From Leptospira wolbachii serovar Codice str. CDC (lineage in GTDB: Bacteria; Spirochaetota; Leptospiria; Leptospirales; Leptospiraceae), in NCBI RefSeq assembly GCF_000332515.2, contig NZ_AOGZ02000014.1, positions 1,752,001 to 1,816,000 on the forward strand: a stretch of DNA of 64,000 bases, given 5' to 3'. Positions 63,494-64,000 of this stretch are shown here, one piece after another. A program made the position numbers and the translations under genes. The notes under the pieces were generated by a model, which saw only the letters and a list, made by a program, of their open reading frames with translations, was not told the origin of the DNA and did not search any database. The stretch's first letter is position 1, and each line of letters starts with the position of its first letter.

Positions 63494-64000
63494 TTAGTTT
63501 CGGTAGTCCATTACCAAACGAAATCCTGCCCGCCTATCTTCTGATAGGTTGGGTATCCCACCATAAGACCTAGCACTTGCAGTAGAATTCTTTGCCGAAT
63601 CGGAATACGATCCCCCGCGAACCACTTTATAAATTTTGCCGAAAGAGAAGTTTTTGATATGATGCCCAGGATACAATTGATAATCGCTGGATGTCCATTC
63701 AGCTGCATTCCCACACATTCCTATGGCACCGTAAGGACTTTCTCCTTCCGTAGATAGTTCATACACGGACTGGGCCTTTCCAATTTTTGATTCTCTTGTA
63801 TTACAATACAAAGAGTCGAATTCATCGCCAAAGGGATATTTGGTTGCAATGATTTGGTATCCTAAGGTTTCATCGCGATTGGTATACTCAATCACACCTG
63901 GACCTCTTGCGGCCTTTTCCCATTCCCATTCGGTAGGAATTCGTTTGCCGACCCAACTTGCATAACGTTCCACTTCACGATATGTGAGGTGGACCACAGG
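63494..64000 (-). CDS. Formylglycine-generating-enzyme (SUMF1/EgtB) domain protein, C-terminal part
   Basis: The gene runs off the right edge; about 168 C-terminal residues are visible. The visible part has the SUMF1 fold signatures VVHLTYREVERYASWVGKRI, PTEWEWEKAARGP, MCGNAAEWTSS, VVRGGSYSD and RAGFRLV. The family includes formylglycine-generating enzymes, EgtB-type and lipoprotein-attached variants. The N-terminus, needed to choose between them, is outside the window. It is convergent with the MarR gene. Confidence 0.87.
   Translation of the reverse strand, partial: PVVHLTYREVERYASWVGKRIPTEWEWEKAARGPGVIEYTNRDETLGYQIIATKYPFGDEFDSLYCNTRESKIGKAQSVYELSTEGESPYGAIGMCGNAAEWTSSDYQLYPGHHIKNFSFGKIYKVVRGGSYSDSAKNSTASARSYGGIPNLSEDRRAGFRLVMDYRN

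Noticed and set aside
1..64000. tRNA, rRNA, CRISPR, transposase or phage genes
   Set aside because: I read for cloverleaf T-loop strings, regular spaced repeats and transposase-like proteins and found none; a dedicated scan could still find a short RNA gene.

Overview
The window most likely comes from a free-living (saprophytic-clade) Leptospira or a close relative. The sequence is AT-rich and spirochaete-like lipoboxes recur (LGNC, IFNC, TIQC). Methyl-accepting receptors, PAS histidine kinases and an EAL protein are plentiful, and strands switch often between short operons. This is inferred from gene content; no rRNA or other taxonomic marker is present. I saw no tRNA, rRNA, CRISPR array, insertion sequence or prophage.

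Layout. 1-9100: a truncated FadL-like porin, an AraC regulator divergent from an SDR, a DUF1579 protein, an isolated HsdR_N-ParA fusion that lacks the middle of its ATPase, a LURP-one-like protein, a TetR regulator with an alpha/beta hydrolase, a chemoreceptor with an N-terminal membrane domain, and a DUF3052 protein. 9400-19000: a dCache chemoreceptor, a structured intergenic region, an OprP-like porin with a lipoprotein behind a Pho-box-like array, and an operon of BASS transporter, epimerase, haem/beta-propeller protein and MFS transporter. 19019-30495 (minus): ten tightly packed genes for a Tat-type small subunit, GMC dehydrogenase, BASS transporter, acyl-CoA dehydrogenase, epimerase, SDR, acyl-CoA synthetase, crotonase, chemoreceptor and DUF2804 lipoprotein. 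A divergent TetR gene faces them across a palindrome that closely resembles the Bacillus FadR operator. Together these look like a module that senses, imports, oxidises and CoA-activates a hydrophobic compound.

31249-43470: an EAL protein, a beta-propeller protein, an RluA-type pseudouridine synthase, a HAD phosphatase, a kinase/regulator pair, pyrD with an RNA uracil methyltransferase, and a second GMC/small-subunit pair with a nitrilase-like lipoprotein. 43552-49551: argG-coaD-antiporter, ndk, a polyprenyl synthase and tlyA. 49563-57416: a single-domain response regulator, a ferredoxin, a hydrolase, then two sensor kinases leading into an AmgK/MurU-like pair for cell-wall sugar salvage, and pgi. 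57461-64000: galK followed by a STAS gene split by a frameshift at a canonical slippery heptamer, an MTA phosphorylase, a DUF4139 protein with a CrtI-like oxidoreductase, a MarR regulator with its operator against the start codon, and a truncated formylglycine-generating-enzyme-like protein.

The main leads are the ten-gene operon with its FadR-type operator, the frameshifted STAS gene, the ParA deletion, the 11-bp-phased Pho-like repeats, a poly-G tract in a divergent promoter, and signalling genes joined to AmgK/MurU.
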